From: Alphaproteobacteria bacterium
Lineage (GTDB): Bacteria; Pseudomonadota; Alphaproteobacteria; UBA6615
Length of the DNA stretch: 64,000 bases
Assembly: GCA_021774575.1 (NCBI GenBank)
Contig: JAJFIX010000009.1
Span: 124,001 to 188,000, forward strand
Direction of reading: 5' to 3'
Shown: piece by piece, positions 60,892 to 64,000 of the stretch
How the letters are laid out: each line of letters begins with the position of its first letter
How positions within the stretch are numbered: the stretch's first letter is position 1
Notes under the pieces: generated by a model
The model's database searches: none
The model's input: only the letters and a program-made list of their open reading frames with translations
What the model was told of the DNA's origin: nothing
Made by a program: the position numbers and the translations under genes

Positions 60892-62661
60892 ATGCGGGAG
60901 GGGCCACATTTCACGGAGTTGATTTTGTCCAAGTTGAGTCAGCCTCACGATCAGCCCGGTCTCGAACAAAATTCGGATTTCCTGCCGTGCGGCGAATTGC
61001 TGCTGACGATGCTCCGCGAGTGGGGGGCGGGTCAGATATTTGGGATACCCGGCGATTTTATCCTGCCGTTTTTTAAGGTTGTCGAAGAGAGCGGTATTCT
61101 TCCGCTCTATACCTTGAGCCATGAGCCAGGCTTGGGGTTTGCAGCGGACGCGGCGGCGCGCTTCAATAAATCCATTGGCGTTGTTGCGGTTACTTATGGG
61201 GCGGGCAGTCTCAATCTGGTCAATGCCATTGCCGGTGCCTATGCGGAAAAATCGCCGGTGGTGGTTATCTCTGGGGCGCCCAGTATTGCTGAACGTGAGC
61301 GCGGGTTATTGCTCCACCACCAAGTTCGATCCCTCGACGGGCCGATGACGATTTTCCAGGAAGTAACCTGTGCACAGGCGCGTCTCGATGACCCGACGAC
61401 AGCTATCAGTGAAATATCCAGAGTGTTAACGCAGGCGGTAACCCAGTCGCTGCCTGTATATATAGAATTGCCGCGAGACATGGTGATGGGCCCGGTCCCG
61501 GTTGCGTTACAGGCGGACGGTGCGGTCGATGTGAGTTGCTATGGGCGGGGCGCCAAACCGGTTGATGCGGCAACCGAGCCGTCGACGATATTAGCCGTTG
61601 AGACTTGTGCGGCGGAGCTTGTGAGGCGTTTGTCGGAGGCTGAGAAACCGGTGATAATGGCCGGAATTGAAGTTCGACGATATGGCGTTGAAGCCGAGCT
61701 TGCAAACTTAGCCTTACGCCTTGGCGTTCCTGTGGTGACGAGCTTTATGGGGGGTGGCCTGCTGGCCAACACGGTGGTCGAGCCGCGCGGAACCTATTTG
61801 GGCCAAGCGGGTGATCCGGTAATTGCCCATTTGGTCGAAACGTCAGACACCTTATTGATGGTCGGGGTTATTCCCAGCGATACAAATTTTGTCGCGGGCG
61901 GCGACCGGCTCGATTTTTCTAAAGCGATCCAAATCTTCGAACGATCAGTTCGTATGGGAGAAGTCACCCACTCTCCGATCCCATTACCGGCGTTACTTGG
62001 CGCCATGTCTAAGCTGGTTGGGAGTGGCTTGGTTGCGGTGCCGCCGTTGCGTGAACGAGTGGAGCCGGAGATTCCGCTTAGAGACAGCCGACTTTGCACT
62101 GGCGACGTCATCACCGCGGTCAATGCGCTGTTCGATGAAATAGGCGGGCCGATGCCGATTGCGTCGGATACCGGCGACTGTCTGTTCGCCGCGGTGGATA
62201 TGGAAAATGCCGGCATAATAGGTCCGGGATATTATGCGTCGATGGGATTTGGGGTACCTGCCGGAATCGGCATTCAGGCCGCTTCGGGGGTGCGTCCGCT
62301 AATATTGGTTGGCGATGGCGCTTTTCAAATGACTGGTTGGGAGTTGGGCAATTGCCGTCGCTATGGTTTCGACCCGATCGTCCTCTTATTCAATAACCGT
62401 TCCTGGGCGATGTTGGAGGCGATCCAGCCGGGCTCTTCTTTTAACGAACTTGATGATTGGCATTTTGCCGACATGGCCCCCCAACTGGGTGGCGGCGGCG
62501 AACGCGTGTCAACTCGACACGGATTGAAAGCGGCGTTGACGCGGGCGGTGGCGGCGAAAGGGCAGTTTTATCTCATTGAAATTATGCTGGCCTCGCATGA
62601 GATTTCGACGACATTGAACCGGTTTGTCGAGGCGGTGACCGGTCGACAAAAGTCCGGCTGA
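60892..62661 (+). CDS. ipdC: Phenylpyruvate/indole-3-pyruvate decarboxylase-like ThDP enzyme
   Basis: A 589-residue ThDP-dependent decarboxylase. It closely resembles the Azospirillum phenylpyruvate/indolepyruvate decarboxylase in IFGIPGDFILPFFKVVEESG, TLSHEPGLGFAADAAARF, VTYGAGSLNLVNAIAGAYAEKSPVVVIS and LLLHHQVRSLDGPM; the ThDP motif is GDGAFQMTGWELG…NN. Enzymes of this type turn aromatic 2-oxo acids to aldehydes (first step toward phenyl- or indole-acetate). AAAGGGTC precedes the ATG. About 280 bases upstream lie a DUF1330 gene and a FixK-like box, so expression may respond to low oxygen. The gene's 3' end faces the porin, whose terminator lies at 62696-62731. Confidence 0.82.
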   Translation: MREGPHFTELILSKLSQPHDQPGLEQNSDFLPCGELLLTMLREWGAGQIFGIPGDFILPFFKVVEESGILPLYTLSHEPGLGFAADAAARFNKSIGVVAVTYGAGSLNLVNAIAGAYAEKSPVVVISGAPSIAERERGLLLHHQVRSLDGPMTIFQEVTCAQARLDDPTTAISEISRVLTQAVTQSLPVYIELPRDMVMGPVPVALQADGAVDVSCYGRGAKPVDAATEPSTILAVETCAAELVRRLSEAEKPVIMAGIEVRRYGVEAELANLALRLGVPVVTSFMGGGLLANTVVEPRGTYLGQAGDPVIAHLVETSDTLLMVGVIPSDTNFVAGGDRLDFSKAIQIFERSVRMGEVTHSPIPLPALLGAMSKLVGSGLVAVPPLRERVEPEIPLRDSRLCTGDVITAVNALFDEIGGPMPIASDTGDCLFAAVDMENAGIIGPGYYASMGFGVPAGIGIQAASGVRPLILVGDGAFQMTGWELGNCRRYGFDPIVLLFNNRSWAMLEAIQPGSSFNELDDWHFADMAPQLGGGGERVSTRHGLKAALTRAVAAKGQFYLIEIMLASHEISTTLNRFVEAVTGRQKSG

Positions 62662-62695
62662 CCGAAGCCGCTGGCTGAACTTGGAGTGCTCCAAC

Positions 62696-62731
62696 AAAAA
62701 AGGACGACCGGTTCTACGGAAACCGGTCGTC
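62696..62731 (-). terminator. Rho-independent terminator of the porin gene
   Basis: GACGACCGGTT (62703-62713) and AACCGGTCGTC (62721-62731) form an 11-base-pair perfect stem with a 7-base loop. On the minus strand it is followed by six T residues (A run 62696-62701). It ends the minus-strand porin gene 42 bases after its stop. Confidence 0.9.
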
Positions 62732-62772
62732 AGGATCATGAAGAAGATTTTGGTTTTAAAAACGCGCCTTTG

Positions 62773-64000
62773 TCAGAACGTTACCTGCGTTGACAAAGTG
62801 AACGTTGTCGCTTCGTTGTCCCCGCGTTGCGGTGCGGGTCCGCCGAATAGTGCTGCATTGGCCAATGAGTCCGGGTCCCCATTGTGCAGAGTATTATCGA
62901 GAATGAAGTGGGTCACGCCACCCATCAGTGAGAGGCCCGGCGCAATATTGTAATTGAATGACCCGGAATAGACGTAAGCCTCACCGATAACACCAGCGCC
63001 TTCCTCATCCTCTAGATAAAGGGCGCCGCCGGAAAAACCCCAGGCGCCATATTCATAGGTCAATGCGACGTCGATCCATTGACGGTCATTTTCCAGGCCG
63101 ATCGGTCGGTCGTGTTTGGCATAGCCATACCCGGCGCCAAACCCGGTCCCCATAGCGGTCACCTTGGCGCCGACGGAAACAAGCTGTTGTCCGTTGGCAT
63201 CTTCGGGTGTGTTCTTGTCGTTGCGATTACTATATTCGTAACCGGCGTAAAGGACCGTCGTATAGGGCCCATAAGTCGATACATGCTGACCGGCCAGGGA
63301 GACAATGTCTTCACTGCCGATCCATTGGAAGCCGAGGCCGTGGTTTGACTGCACCACCTGGTTGAAGGCGACCGCACCGTCAATCATGTCGATATCGGAT
63401 TCTTCTGTGTAACTGGCCGAGAGCGTAATGCCGCCATATGTCGGTGTGGTGTAGCGGACGGTCCCCCCCTGGCCGCGATAGGAAACAACCCGCGCACCGG
63501 CAAGGGATCCAAAATTGACATTTTTTCCGCCACCGCGGGCATAATGCCCAGTTCCGACCATGACGCTGCCGCCATCGACGCGGAGCGACTGTGTTGCCGA
63601 ACGCGTATCACCAAGACTTAGGCGGCCATAGGAATTGGACATATAAACTTGCCCGCGCCCGGCGCCGACATCAATGGCAAAGCCATAACTAAGGCCCGTA
63701 TCCGCCGTGCCGCCGCCCAGAACGAAAAAGTCACGGCGATTATCAAATATGGAAAGACCAGGGCGCATGGCTCGGAAATCTTGGTCCACGACCTGAACGT
63801 CGGTTCTAACGACACCGGCGAGCCTGATCTCCAAATTCGGGATGATACCTCGCCCCGGGGTTTCACGGTCCAGATATTGCGAGCTGAACTCGGCAAATTC
63901 TCCGCCCTGACTGCGCGCGCCCAATAGTTCGGGCGTTTCGGCGACTGCATATCCTGCCGAAACAATGGCTGCGGAGATAATGGTCGCCGAAAAGGCGGTT
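62773..64000 (-). CDS. Outer-membrane porin (5' end outside window)
   Basis: A Gram-negative porin whose frame stays open past the ATG at 63924 to the window edge. In the same frame, before LLGARSQGGEFAEFSS, the sequence reads ATIISAAIVSAGYAVAETPE, a signal-peptide end with cleavage likely after AVA, so the true start is outside the window. The mature part has the strand pattern of 16-strand porins (RGIIPNLEIRLAGVVRTD; VGTGHYARGG; ITLSASYTEES) and ends TLSTQVTF with C-terminal Phe for BAM recognition. Substrate cannot be said. A terminator follows it. Confidence 0.82.
   Translation of the reverse strand, partial: TAFSATIISAAIVSAGYAVAETPELLGARSQGGEFAEFSSQYLDRETPGRGIIPNLEIRLAGVVRTDVQVVDQDFRAMRPGLSIFDNRRDFFVLGGGTADTGLSYGFAIDVGAGRGQVYMSNSYGRLSLGDTRSATQSLRVDGGSVMVGTGHYARGGGKNVNFGSLAGARVVSYRGQGGTVRYTTPTYGGITLSASYTEESDIDMIDGAVAFNQVVQSNHGLGFQWIGSEDIVSLAGQHVSTYGPYTTVLYAGYEYSNRNDKNTPEDANGQQLVSVGAKVTAMGTGFGAGYGYAKHDRPIGLENDRQWIDVALTYEYGAWGFSGGALYLEDEEGAGVIGEAYVYSGSFNYNIAPGLSLMGGVTHFILDNTLHNGDPDSLANAALFGGPAPQRGDNEATTFTLSTQVTF

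Noticed and set aside
1-64000. tRNA, rRNA, insertion sequence or prophage genes
   Set aside because: None of the gaps contains a cloverleaf-like sequence or rRNA motif that I can recognise, and no transposase, integrase or phage protein was seen.

Overview
This window reads as a chromosomal segment of a free-living, probably marine, alphaproteobacterium, most likely Rhodospirillales-like. The grounds are inference from gene content and order: a PhaR-type PHB regulator, an HdaA-type DnaA inactivator, an Azospirillum-like phenylpyruvate/indolepyruvate decarboxylase, a short aa3-oxidase subunit IV candidate, and the dnaB-alr-Mla-radA-cvpA-purF order. No rRNA, tRNA, CRISPR array, insertion sequence or prophage was seen. 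The base composition looks moderately GC-rich and even, apart from one AT-rich gap near 50.2-50.4 kb.

Region 1 (1-32.1 kb) is core genome. The 3' part of phaR faces a long minus-strand run: dnaB, alr, MlaE/MlaF-type lipid-transport ABC genes, radA, two tandem cvpA-like genes and purF. Then come cfa, yicC-gmk, and a minus-strand envelope/ribosome run lptF-lptG-lptD-surA-pdxA-rsmA. This is followed by pepA-holC-methyltransferase, an ABC-F ATPase, ndk, a small candidate subunit IV gene, purM-purN, a DUF2066 protein, an AI-2E family permease, hdaA and a Bax-like glucosaminidase.

Region 2 (32.1-42.2 kb) is transitional. It holds a gamma-glutamyltransferase preceded by two perfect DnaA boxes, a TorF-like outer-membrane protein behind a very good sigma-54 promoter match, a 2OG-Fe(II) dioxygenase, a dihaem cytochrome c, a ketopantoate-reductase-like protein, a 17-kDa-antigen-like glycine-zipper protein, an MmgE/PrpD protein and a flavoprotein reductase.

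Region 3 (42.3-64 kb) is accessory metabolism and signalling. A MarR regulator, a reductive-dehalogenase-like Fe-S protein and an overlapping acyl-CoA ligase form one unit. A CHASE2-PAS histidine kinase and a FecR-domain protein lie beside it, separated from each other by a strong terminator. Next is the most unusual gene, a single polypeptide carrying CDGSH, mono-cluster ferredoxin-like, CDGSH and Rieske modules in front of a thiamine-diphosphate enzyme. It is surrounded by a Gfo/Idh/MocA oxidoreductase, a bicupin, GTP-type PEP carboxykinase, an Asp/Glu-racemase-fold protein, an alpha-methylacyl-CoA-racemase-like CoA transferase, a tandem DUF1330 protein and an IpdC-like decarboxylase behind a perfect FNR/FixK box. 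The window ends inside a porin gene.

Two patterns recur. Intergenic regions carry short (12-20 bp) head-to-tail duplications. Many convergent gene pairs overlap at their 3' ends without any terminator between them. Best candidates for something undescribed are the Fe-S/Rieske/ThDP fusion at 52.4-55.0 kb and the MarR/RdhA-like/CoA-ligase unit at 43.0-46.5 kb. Protein positions below use the start codon chosen here.
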